Notes under the pieces: generated by a model
The model's input: the letters and a program-made list of their open reading frames with translations, nothing else
Told to the model about the DNA's origin: nothing
The model's database searches: none
Source: Pseudomonas persica
Lineage (GTDB): Bacteria; Pseudomonadota; Gammaproteobacteria; Pseudomonadales; Pseudomonadaceae
DNA length: 64,000 nucleotides
Assembly: GCF_900291015.1 (NCBI RefSeq)
Contig: NZ_OLKL01000033.1
Span: forward strand, 155,341-219,340
Reading direction: 5' to 3'
Shown: piece after piece, positions 8,962 to 19,648 of the stretch
Position numbering within the stretch: position 1 is the stretch's first letter
Layout of the letters: the number at the start of each line of letters is the position of its first letter
Made by a program: the position numbers and the translations under genes

Positions 8962-10872
8962 TCAATCGCGCACCTGGTCCTTGACCCAGTCCAGCATCCC
9001 CCCCGGCACGATCAATTCATGCCGCGCCCGCGAGCAGGCGGTATACAGCCCTGCCAGCATCCGTGCCCGCTCATTGCGGTTGCCCGCCACCTGCGGCACC
9101 ACCATCAGCTCCGGCGACACCATTACCCGGGCGAACTCCATGTTCTTCACATCCCGCACCCGCCCCAGGAACAGCTTGGGCGCCTTGTCCCAGCGATAAC
9201 GGCTCTTGGCCCTGGCAAAGTGCTCCGGCGTGTAACCCTTGCGCAGCATGTTGGCCACCGCCACGAACGCCTTGTCATCACCCTTGTCCTGCTCCAGCGC
9301 CTGCCAGCTGGCATAGCGGAACAGCATCGGGTGACGTGGCCGGGTGCCATGGCGGTACAGCTCGATGCAGTCTTCGACGAACAGCTCGAAGTCCTTGCGC
9401 GCGCTTTTCAGCAGCACAAACGGCACGCCCTGGTGGGTCAGGCGCTGGAACCAGCCAAACAGGCCCCATTCATCGTCGACGATCAGCGCCGTAGGCTGTT
9501 CCGGCACGCTCACCGTATCGAAGAAGCTGACCCGGGTGTAATGCTCGGCGCTGCCACTGAAGGCTGCCTGGATCGCCGCCGGGTGCGCCTGGATCAGCGG
9601 ATTGAGCACGTTGTCCATCGCCGGCCCGGCCCGCAGTGAATGGTCGATGTAACGCTGGCGGATAAAGCCGCCATGGTGCGCGCTGAGGCCGTTGAGGTTC
9701 TGCAGCTCGTCACCCAGGGCAATGATCGACTGCGGGCTGCGGTCGAGCACGGCAAGCATCGGCGCCGACAGCTCGTGGGCCTCGTCGACGATGACATGGG
9801 TGTAGCGGCTGTCGATCACATAACCGGTCAGCGACAGCAGTTTGACCCGGTGGTAGTCGCGCACCGGCAACTGGATTTCCCGTGCCGACGGGCGAATCAG
9901 CTCTTGCCAGTACAGCCGTGCCTTTTCCAGCAACACTTCCTGGTCCAGCGGCGAGGTCCCCGGCCCGGCCCAGGGCAAGTGGTGCAACTGCAGTTGGGTG
10001 TCGGCGCTGTGGCAGAACGTACGCACCGCGCGGATGCACAAGGCAACCACATCGCGCGCGGCGAGCGGGCCGATGTCGGGGATGGCCAGCCAACGCACCA
10101 CCTGCGCATCCTGCGGGCGCCACGACAGCTTGGTGCGGTACGGGTCACGCAGGCGCCAGCCGTTGCTGGTGAGGTCGCGGTTGAGCAATTCGTCGGCCAG
10201 CTGGCCGAAGGTCAGCGCGGTGTAGGCGGCGGCGTCCTTGACCCGCGCCTGCAGGGCACGCAGCTGGCCTTCGGTCAAGGCCAGCAACAGCGTACGCTGC
10301 GGCTCGAGCAGGCGGGCGAACTGGTGAATCAGGAAGGTCTTGCCGGTGCCGGCAAAGCCCTGTACCGCCACCGACTCGTCGATACCACTGAGGAATTCAC
10401 GCAACAGGCGGTTCTGTTGGTCGCTGAGCATCAGGTCGCTGGCCAAGGCCGGCAGGTACACCGGGTGCAGCGGGGTTGCCCGCTGGCGGTAGCTGTCGGC
10501 GAACTGGAAGTTCCACTGGCCCTCGGCGTCCAGCAGTTCGTCAGCCTGGTACTCCACCTCGGTCGACAGCAGTGCGATACCGTTTTCGCCCAGCATGCCC
10601 AGGCCCATGGCGAAGGCTTCGTGATCGAAGTGCTGCGCCACCTGGCCCTGGAAGCGCCCGGGTGCGGCGTTCTCGACCTCGTTGGCGATGCGCACGATTT
10701 CGGCAAAACGGCGCTCCTGCGCGTCCGCCGAGGCGGTGGCGGGCTGGCGCGGCAGGTTTTGCACGAACAGTACCGCGGCAGCGTCGAGGGCGCTGGCAGT
10801 GGTGAAGAAGTCGGTGGTGGGCTCGCTGGCGAGGCGGTCGGCCTGGTCGCTGGGCAAAGGCAGGTAGAACAT
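8962..10872 (-). CDS. SF1 (UvrD/Rep-like) helicase-type ATP-binding protein, function unknown
   Basis: A 636-residue cytoplasmic protein. Residues 1-150 have no recognisable domain. Walker A is GFAGTGKTF at 172-180, Walker B is DEAH at 363-366, motif III is GDELQ at 387-391, and a motif VI-like YTACSRARHE lies near residue 616, so it has an SF1 helicase core. No nuclease, HRDC or RecD2-type domain is evident. The start is chosen at the ATG at 10872 because GAGGTGCC precedes it; a GTG two codons upstream is possible. It is a solitary gene between metabolic genes. DNA repair, RNA remodelling or phage defence are all possible and none is demonstrated. Confidence 0.75.
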   Translation of the reverse strand: MFYLPLPSDQADRLASEPTTDFFTTASALDAAAVLFVQNLPRQPATASADAQERRFAEIVRIANEVENAAPGRFQGQVAQHFDHEAFAMGLGMLGENGIALLSTEVEYQADELLDAEGQWNFQFADSYRQRATPLHPVYLPALASDLMLSDQQNRLLREFLSGIDESVAVQGFAGTGKTFLIHQFARLLEPQRTLLLALTEGQLRALQARVKDAAAYTALTFGQLADELLNRDLTSNGWRLRDPYRTKLSWRPQDAQVVRWLAIPDIGPLAARDVVALCIRAVRTFCHSADTQLQLHHLPWAGPGTSPLDQEVLLEKARLYWQELIRPSAREIQLPVRDYHRVKLLSLTGYVIDSRYTHVIVDEAHELSAPMLAVLDRSPQSIIALGDELQNLNGLSAHHGGFIRQRYIDHSLRAGPAMDNVLNPLIQAHPAAIQAAFSGSAEHYTRVSFFDTVSVPEQPTALIVDDEWGLFGWFQRLTHQGVPFVLLKSARKDFELFVEDCIELYRHGTRPRHPMLFRYASWQALEQDKGDDKAFVAVANMLRKGYTPEHFARAKSRYRWDKAPKLFLGRVRDVKNMEFARVMVSPELMVVPQVAGNRNERARMLAGLYTACSRARHELIVPGGMLDWVKDQVRD

Positions 10873-10943
10873 CGGCACCTCGGGTGGAATCAGGGCGGCA
10901 CGATAGCAATTTTCGCGGTGGAATGCTGGGCTGTGTATGTCTG

Positions 10944-11040
10944 GGCCTGCCTCTTCGCGGGTGAACCCGCTCCCACAGGGACCTCACAATGCCTGGCCCC
11001 GAGGTGATCCTGTGGGAGCGGGTTCACCCGCGAAGAGGCC
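10944..11040. repeat. Inverted REP pair (REPIN)
   Basis: REP halves at 10944-10980 and 11009-11040 with 'ctcttcgcgggtgaacccgctcccacag' in opposite orientation, between the helicase start and the end of the AraC gene. The remainder of 10873-11059 shows no gene. Confidence 0.85.
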
Positions 11041-11059
11041 AGTAGCTACACCACCAAAT

Positions 11060-11977
11060 TCAGCCCCTGCCCCGCTTCAAGGTCTCGCTGGGAAACTCCC
11101 TGAACAACTGCCGATAACTCTCTGAAAACCTTCCCAAATGCCAGAACGACCAACGCATCGCCACCTCGGCCACGGTCACGCCACTGCCGCGCAGCAGATC
11201 GCGCCGCGCACCGTTCAGCCGGCGCAGGCGCAACCAGTGCGCCGGCGGCATCCCGGTAAACGCCTTGAACGCCTGCTGCAACTGACGCAGGGAAACCCCC
11301 GCAACATCCGCCAGCTCTACCAGGTTAAGCGTCTCCTCCGGGCAGTCGGCCGCCCACTCACTCACCCGGCGCATGATCGCCCGCTCCTCGTCACGCCGGC
11401 CCAACGCCACGCCCTGCAGGCGCTGGCAGGCATTGTCGAGGATGAACAGGCAGTCCTCCAGCAGTTGCTCCGCCAGGGCCTGTCCCTGCAGCGGGCAATC
11501 GGCCTCGCCCAGGTGGGTCAGCGTGGCGCTCAGCCAGCTGCCGAACAGCGCATTCTGCCCGCTGCCCAGCGGCACCATGAACAACCCCTCCAGGCGCTGC
11601 GGGTCAAGCCCATGGCGGGCCAGGAAACCCTGGTCGAACACCACCGCCACTTCCTGGTAGTGCTCCGGCGTGATCCAGATATTGCGGCTCTGTTCGTTCA
11701 ACAGGTACAGGCTGTTCTCGCTGCGGTCGAAGCAGAACGCCAGCGAACCGCTCGGCGCACGGAAAAACTGCTCCACCCGGGTGTTCAACCGCTCCTCGTA
11801 CACCTCCACCCCATCCAGCCCCAGGCAACGCAGCTCACCGCTGAAATGCCCAGGCGACATCTGCCGGTACTGCTGCTGCCAGCCAGGGGTAGCACGTACT
11901 TGCTCGGTAACGTCGGTGGTGTGGAAGGCCTGGACTTGCAGGGCATTGGCGGTTGTCACGCGCGGTCCTAGTTGCAC
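11060..11977 (-). CDS. AraC/XylS family transcriptional regulator
   Basis: A 305-residue regulator with an N-terminal sensing domain (about 1-190) and a C-terminal pair of helix-turn-helix motifs: LADVAGVSLRQLQQAFK, then VAEVAMRWSFWHLGRFSESY. The reading frame opens at a GTG at 11977; a GTG six codons downstream at 11959, with AGGA seven bases before it, is an alternative. It is divergent from the glutamylpolyamine operon and probably controls it, although the family also includes alcohol and ethanolamine regulators. Confidence 0.82.
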   Translation of the reverse strand: MQLGPRVTTANALQVQAFHTTDVTEQVRATPGWQQQYRQMSPGHFSGELRCLGLDGVEVYEERLNTRVEQFFRAPSGSLAFCFDRSENSLYLLNEQSRNIWITPEHYQEVAVVFDQGFLARHGLDPQRLEGLFMVPLGSGQNALFGSWLSATLTHLGEADCPLQGQALAEQLLEDCLFILDNACQRLQGVALGRRDEERAIMRRVSEWAADCPEETLNLVELADVAGVSLRQLQQAFKAFTGMPPAHWLRLRRLNGARRDLLRGSGVTVAEVAMRWSFWHLGRFSESYRQLFREFPSETLKRGRG

Positions 11978-12076
11978 TCTTTTGGTGCATTAATTGCCGA
12001 AGAAAGTGGATAGATCAGCCTTGCAGGCTGCGACCAAGATAGTCTCCAGCGCGTCACCTGGGAAGCGGGACGTCTT

Positions 12077-12098
12077 CGAAACCGTAAAACGGTTTTCG
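12077..12098. promoter_or_regulatory. Palindromic operator candidate upstream of the polyamine operon
   Basis: CGAAACCGT and ACGGTTTTCG form an inverted repeat with a two-base centre, 45 bases before the ligase start and about 100 bases from the AraC gene start. The remainder of 11978-12142 shows no gene. Confidence 0.45.
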
Positions 12099-12142
12099 CC
12101 GGCACCCTCGCGCCCACACTAAAACCCAACCAAGAGGTCTGT

Positions 12143-14729
<2,587 letters not shown>

Positions 14730-14742
14730 GTCGAGAACGCCC

Positions 14743-16038
14743 ATGTCTTTCACTACCCAACACACCGCTTCGTACTATGCCGCCACGGCACGCAATGCGG
14801 CGCCCTACCCATGCCTGGACGGCGAACTGACCGCCGATGTGTGCGTGGTCGGCGGCGGGCTGACCGGGGTCAATACCGCCCTGGAACTGGCCGAACGCGG
14901 GCTCTCGGTGGTGCTGCTGGAAGGCCGGCGCATTGGCTGGGGCGCCAGCGGCCGCAACGGCGGCCAGCTGATTCGCGGCATCGGCCATGACGTCAGTGGC
15001 TTTGCCCGGCATGTCGGCCAGGACGGCGTGCATTACCTGAAACAGGCCGGCATCGACTCGGTAGCGCTGGTGGCCAGCCGCATCGCCCAGTACGGCATTG
15101 CCTGCGACCTGCGCTGGGGCTTCTGCGAACTGGCCAACACCCCTGCGCAGTTCGCCGCCTTCAAGGACGAACAGGACGACCTGCTTGCACTCGGCTATCG
15201 CCCGGAAACCCGCCTGGTCAGTGCCGCCCAGTTGCATGAAATCGTCGCCAGCGACCAGTACGCCGGCGGGCTGGTGGACATGGGCTCGGGCCACCTGCAC
15301 CCACTCGATCTGGTCCAGGGCGAAGCCCGCGCCGCCCACGGCCTGGGCGTGCGCATCTTCGAGCAGAGCCCGGTGCTGCGCATCGAGCATGGCCCCCGCG
15401 TGACCCTGCACACGGCCCGCGGCAAGGTGCGGGCAAGCAGCCTGGTGCTGGGCTGCAATGCCCACCTCGAAGAACTGGAGCCACGCCTGAGCGGCAAGGT
15501 GCTGCCGGCCGGCAGCTACGTGGTGGCCACCGAGCCACTGCCCGAAGCACTGGCCAGCAGCCTGATCCCGCAGAACATGGCGCTGTGCGACCAGAAGGTC
15601 GGCCTGGACTACTACCGCCTAACGGCAGACCGGCGCCTGCTGTTCGGCGGCGCTTGCCACTATTCTGGCCGCGACCCCAAGGACATCGCCGCCTACATGC
15701 AGCCCAAGGTGCTGAAGGTGTTCCCGCAACTGGCCAAGGTGCGTATCGACTACCAGTGGGGCGGCATGATCGGCATCACCGCCAACCGCTTCCCCCAGGT
15801 CGGGCGCCTCAGCCAGCAGCCCAATGTGTATTACGCCCAGGGCTATTCCGGGCACGGGTTGAACGTAACGCACTGGACGGCGAAACTGCTGGCCGAAAGC
15901 ATTGCCCTCGGCCACAGCCGCGGGCTGGATGTGTTCAGCGCGGTGCCACACCTGACCTTCCCGGGCGGCAAGGCATTGCGCTCGCCGCTGCTGGCGCTGG
16001 GGATGTTGTGGTATCGATTGCGTGAGGCGCTGGGTTAA
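14743..16038 (+). CDS. FAD-dependent oxidase, probable gamma-glutamylpolyamine oxidase (PuuB/OrdL-like)
   Basis: A 431-residue DAO-family flavoprotein. The dinucleotide fold VVGGGLTGVNTALELAERG is followed by the FAD-binding WGASGRNGGQ, and the C-terminal GYSGHGLNVTHW closes the FAD site. It starts 13 bases after the binding-protein stop. In the glutamylated polyamine pathway this enzyme oxidises the gamma-glutamyl amine to the aldehyde, acting after the ligase at 12143. An aldehyde dehydrogenase and amidohydrolase for the later steps are not adjacent, although sad is 6 kb away. Confidence 0.85.
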   Translation: MSFTTQHTASYYAATARNAAPYPCLDGELTADVCVVGGGLTGVNTALELAERGLSVVLLEGRRIGWGASGRNGGQLIRGIGHDVSGFARHVGQDGVHYLKQAGIDSVALVASRIAQYGIACDLRWGFCELANTPAQFAAFKDEQDDLLALGYRPETRLVSAAQLHEIVASDQYAGGLVDMGSGHLHPLDLVQGEARAAHGLGVRIFEQSPVLRIEHGPRVTLHTARGKVRASSLVLGCNAHLEELEPRLSGKVLPAGSYVVATEPLPEALASSLIPQNMALCDQKVGLDYYRLTADRRLLFGGACHYSGRDPKDIAAYMQPKVLKVFPQLAKVRIDYQWGGMIGITANRFPQVGRLSQQPNVYYAQGYSGHGLNVTHWTAKLLAESIALGHSRGLDVFSAVPHLTFPGGKALRSPLLALGMLWYRLREALG

Positions 16039-16125
16039 CAGCTGCAAATTGAACCAGCCTACTGGCCAACTGTCGCCCACCTGCTAGCGTTGTTCTGGCC
16101 GACCTATCACGGATGCATCTTCATC

Positions 16126-16803
16126 ATGAAATCATTGCCCCGCATTACCCTGTTGTGCGCCGCACTGCTTGCCGTGGCCGCCTGTTCCAGCAATCGCGTA
16201 GACCCCAAGGACTACTCCGGCTTCCTCAAGGACTACAGCCGACTGCAGGAAGCCAAGAGCCCTTCGGGTGACCCGGTGATGCGCTGGATCGACCCCAAGG
16301 TCAACGTCAACCAGTACAGCCAGGTGTTCATCGAGCCCAGCCAGTTCTACCCCAAGCCACAGCCGACGCCGGTCATCTCGGCGCAGACGCTGCAGGAAAT
16401 CACCCGCTACTTCAACGAAGCGCTGCGCCGTGAAATGGGCAGCGTCGTACCGCTGGCCAAGGGCCCCGGCCCGGGCGTGATCGTGGTGCGCCCGGCAATC
16501 ACTGCAGTGTCCACCAGCAACGAGGGCCTCAAACCCTATGAGGTCATCCCTATTGCGCTGATTTCCGCCGGTGTGAACACCGCCATGGGCGGCCGTGACC
16601 AGGACGTGGATGTCGGCGTGGAAGCGGCCTTCCTCGATGGCGCCAGCCAGAAGGTACTGGCCCAGGTGGTACGCAAGGGCGCAGGCCAGGAACTGGAGAA
16701 CAAAACCACGCAACTGACCCTGAATGACGTCAAGCCGGTGCTGGATGGCTGGGCCAGGGACATGCGTGCGAGCTTCCTTGCAGCGAGGCAGAAAGCCCGC
16801 TGA
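16126..16803 (+). CDS. DUF3313 family lipoprotein
   Basis: A 225-residue lipoprotein with a lipobox (LAVAAC, Cys20) and the DUF3313 pattern DYSGFLKDYSRLQ near the mature N-terminus, then a compact alpha/beta domain. The ATG at 16126 is chosen because it begins the signal peptide directly; an ATG 12 codons earlier would add hydrophilic residues. The function of the family is unknown. It has its own gap upstream and is followed by a long hairpin repeat. Confidence 0.82.
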   Translation: MKSLPRITLLCAALLAVAACSSNRVDPKDYSGFLKDYSRLQEAKSPSGDPVMRWIDPKVNVNQYSQVFIEPSQFYPKPQPTPVISAQTLQEITRYFNEALRREMGSVVPLAKGPGPGVIVVRPAITAVSTSNEGLKPYEVIPIALISAGVNTAMGGRDQDVDVGVEAAFLDGASQKVLAQVVRKGAGQELENKTTQLTLNDVKPVLDGWARDMRASFLAARQKAR

Positions 16804-16820
16804 TCCCGACCGAACACGGA

Positions 16821-16943
16821 ACCTGTGGGAGCGGCCTTGTGTCGCGAAAGGGCCGCGGAGCGGCCCCGAAATCTCAGCTCAGGCGCATGAAATGGGGGGC
16901 TGCTTCGCAGCCCTTTCGCGACACAAGGCCGCTCCCACAAGGT
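16821..16943. repeat. Long inverted repeat of the 'ttgtgtcgcgaaaggg' REP type
   Basis: Arms of about 33 bases at 16821-16853 and 16909-16943 contain 'gtgggagcggccttgtgtcg', with inner GGGCCGC.. and GGGCTGC.. hairpins. It lies between converging genes and may act as a bidirectional terminator. Confidence 0.8.
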
Positions 16944-16964
16944 CGCGCTGACCGCTCCGGTGAC

Positions 16965-18341
16965 TCAACATTCGACGAAGGCAACGGCCAGGCCGCCGCG
17001 CGAAGTTTCCTTGTAATTGGCATGCATGTCCGCCCCGGTATCGCGCATGGTGCGGATCACCCGGTCGAGCGAGATGAAATGCTCGCCATCCCCGCGCAAC
17101 GCCATCTGCACGGCGTTGATCGCTTTTACCGCAGCAATCGCATTGCGCTCGATACACGGCACTTGCACCAGACCACCCACCGGGTCGCAGGTCAGGCCAA
17201 GGTTGTGCTCCAAAGCAATCTCGGCCGCGTTTTCCAGCTGCGGCGGCGTAGCGCCCAGCACCTGCGCCAGGCCGGCAGCGGCCATCGAGCAGGCTGAGCC
17301 CACCTCGCCCTGGCAGCCAACCTCGGCCCCGGAAATTGACGCGTTCTTCTTGCACAGGATGCCGACCGCCGCTGCCGCCAGCAGGAAGTCCACCACATCC
17401 GCGTCGCACGCGCCCGGGTTGAACTTCATGTAGTAGTGCAGCACCGCCGGGATGATGCCAGCCGCGCCGTTGGTAGGCGCTGTAACCATGCGCCCGCCGG
17501 CGGCGTTCTCTTCATTCACCGCCAGGGCGAACAGGTTGACCCACTCCATGGCACTGAGGGTGGAACCGATCACGTTGGGCTTGCCCAGCTCCTGCAGGCT
17601 GCGATGCAGCCGTGCCGCGCGGCGCTTGACGTGCAACCCGCCCGGCAGGATGCCTTCGTTGCGCAAGCCATTGTCGACGCATTCACGCATGGCGCCCCAG
17701 ATCCGCAGCAGGCCCTCGCGTACCTCGGCCTCCGGGCGCCAGGCGCATTCGTTGGCCATCATCAGTTGCGCCACGCTCAAGCCATGGGCCTTGCACAGGG
17801 CCAGCAACTGCGCAGCGCTGTCGAACTCGTACGGCAGCGCCACCGCATTCGTTTCGCCTGGTGGCGCGTCGATCTCGGCTTGCTCGACGATAAAGCCACC
17901 GCCCACCGAATAGTAGGTCTGACGCAACAGGCTGCCCTGCCCGTCCATGGCTTCCAGGCTCATGGCATTGGGGTGGTACGGCAGGTTTTCGTCGAGCAGC
18001 AGCATGTCGCGACTGTACTCGAACGCCAGCGGGTAGCTGCCATCGAGCATCAGGCAGTGCTCCTGCATCACTTGGCCAATGCGTGACTCGATGGTGGCCG
18101 GGTCGATGCGGTCCGGCCACTGCCCCATCAGGCCGAGCAGGCAGGCGCGATCGGTGGCGTGGCCAACCCCGGTGGCCGACAGCGACCCGTATAGCCGCAC
18201 CTCGACACGGTTTACCCTGGGCAACAGCCCCTGCTCACGCAGGGCCCGGGCAAAGGTAGCCGCCGCCCGCATCGGGCCGACGGTGTGGGAACTGGACGGC
18301 CCGATGCCGATTTTGAAAAGGTCGAAAACACTGATAGCCAT
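16965..18341 (-). CDS. sdaA: L-serine dehydratase (single-chain, iron-sulfur)
   Basis: A 458-residue enzyme converting L-serine to pyruvate and ammonia. The beta domain begins FKIGIGPSSSHTVGPMRA, and the alpha domain carries the iron-sulfur cysteines, for example in CDPVGGLVQVPCIER and CQGEVGSACSMAA. It starts at the ATG at 18341, since the open frame upstream of it is not conserved-looking. It is divergent from a LysR gene with a 146-base gap that shows no other feature. Length and fusion of the two domains match SdaA/SdaB of gamma-proteobacteria. Confidence 0.92.
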   Translation of the reverse strand: MAISVFDLFKIGIGPSSSHTVGPMRAAATFARALREQGLLPRVNRVEVRLYGSLSATGVGHATDRACLLGLMGQWPDRIDPATIESRIGQVMQEHCLMLDGSYPLAFEYSRDMLLLDENLPYHPNAMSLEAMDGQGSLLRQTYYSVGGGFIVEQAEIDAPPGETNAVALPYEFDSAAQLLALCKAHGLSVAQLMMANECAWRPEAEVREGLLRIWGAMRECVDNGLRNEGILPGGLHVKRRAARLHRSLQELGKPNVIGSTLSAMEWVNLFALAVNEENAAGGRMVTAPTNGAAGIIPAVLHYYMKFNPGACDADVVDFLLAAAAVGILCKKNASISGAEVGCQGEVGSACSMAAAGLAQVLGATPPQLENAAEIALEHNLGLTCDPVGGLVQVPCIERNAIAAVKAINAVQMALRGDGEHFISLDRVIRTMRDTGADMHANYKETSRGGLAVAFVEC

Positions 18342-18487
18342 GCTAATGCCTGACCGTGCCCGGGTATGAAGCCGCAGCACGGTTATCTGGAAAAATTGAG
18401 TGATATTGCGAAGTTGCGCGATACTGCCTAGCTGGCTCACGGATGACCAACGAAACTTCCTAAGCAAGGCTTTAGTGGTACTAAACG

Positions 18488-19423
18488 ATGCGACGACAAC
18501 TCAATGGCCAGATGTTCGTCTGGCTGCATGTGTTCGCCTGTGCGGCCCGGCACTTGTCCTTCACCCGCTGTGCCGAAGAGCTGCACATCACCCCGGGTGC
18601 GGTCAGCCAACAGATGCGCCAACTGGAAGAACGCCTGGGCTACCGACTGTTCCTGCGCCGGGCGCGTGGTGTGGAACTGAGCGCCGAAGGCCAACGCCTG
18701 GCGCAGACGGTGGCCGAAGCCTACGGCAGCATCGAAGCCGAACTGCTGCGCCTGGACGCCGGTGAAATCCGCGGCACCTTGCGCCTGCGCTCGATCCCCT
18801 CGTTCCTGGCCAAATGGCTCACGCCTCGCCTGCCGCGCTTTCAACAACGCTACCCGGACATCGAGCTGCGCCTGGTGGCCGAAGACAGTGCCCAGGCATT
18901 GAACTTGGGCGATTTCGACCTGGCCATCGACCTGAACGATGGCAGCTACCCCGGCATGCTCTCGACGCCGCTGCTGGACGAGCAGATCTTCCCCGTGTGC
19001 TCCCCCACCTTGCTGCGCGGACGCCCGCCGCTACACGGGCCGGCGGACCTGGCGCACTACCCGCTGCTGCACGACATCACGGCCTGGCGTGGCAGTTCGG
19101 AATATGCCGAATGGGAGTTCTACCTGGAGGGCATCGGCGCCGCCGGCCTGGATGTACGGCGCGGACACACCTTCAACCGCAACCACCTGACCATCGAGGC
19201 GGCGATTGCCGGCATTGGCGTGGCGATTGCTCGGCGCACGCTGCTCAACGACGAACTGGAGCGCGGTGCGCTGATCGTGCCGTTTGGCGTACCGATCGCC
19301 AATCACAAACGCTATGTGGTGCATTACCCGCCGGGTGGGCTGAGCCAGCCTGGTGCGCGAGCGGTGCATGACTGGCTGGTGGAGGAAGCGCGGGGGTTCA
19401 GGGAGACCTATCTCAAGTTTTGA
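18488..19423 (+). CDS. LysR family regulator (GcvA-like)
   Basis: A 311-residue LysR regulator with an N-terminal winged helix (RHLSFTRCAEELHITPGAVSQQM) and an effector domain. The HTH region resembles GcvA, the glycine-cleavage activator. It is divergent from sdaA, so control of serine/glycine breakdown is the simplest inference. The ATG at 18488 lacks a strong ribosome site. Confidence 0.85.
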   Translation: MRRQLNGQMFVWLHVFACAARHLSFTRCAEELHITPGAVSQQMRQLEERLGYRLFLRRARGVELSAEGQRLAQTVAEAYGSIEAELLRLDAGEIRGTLRLRSIPSFLAKWLTPRLPRFQQRYPDIELRLVAEDSAQALNLGDFDLAIDLNDGSYPGMLSTPLLDEQIFPVCSPTLLRGRPPLHGPADLAHYPLLHDITAWRGSSEYAEWEFYLEGIGAAGLDVRRGHTFNRNHLTIEAAIAGIGVAIARRTLLNDELERGALIVPFGVPIANHKRYVVHYPPGGLSQPGARAVHDWLVEEARGFRETYLKF

Positions 19424-19429
19424 GGTGGA

Positions 19430-19620
19430 GCGTGAATCGAGCGCCGCGCGGGCGGCGCGATCTCCCGGGCGACGCCTCTCCATCGCCGGACCCTCAAAGC
19501 CACACCGCATGGCATAAGGTCGCGGGATGGCCCCGGGGTGCCTGGCGTAGGTTATGTGGCGGTGCCTAAATCGCGCGCCGCACAGGCGGCGCTCGATCGC
19601 AAAGCCAGTGCAATTGTCGC
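19430..19620. repeat. Nested palindromic element with GCGCCGC/GCGGCGC hairpins
   Basis: Two hairpins at about 19436-19461 and 19568-19601, each built on GCGCCGC..GCGGCGC and flanked by ATCGAG/CTCGAT-type ends, are inverted with respect to each other. They enclose a GC-rich core with further dyads. The element fills the 225-base gap between the LysR gene and the exopolysaccharide cluster. It differs from the REP families elsewhere in the window, and no gene is seen. Confidence 0.6.
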
Positions 19621-19648
19621 CCCCACCCGCCCCCCGCAGCAACTCGGC

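Noticed and set aside
18342..18467. A 42-residue N-terminal extension of serine dehydratase
   Set aside because: The extension is not hydrophobic or conserved-looking, and the family starts at MAISVFDLFKIG, giving the standard length.
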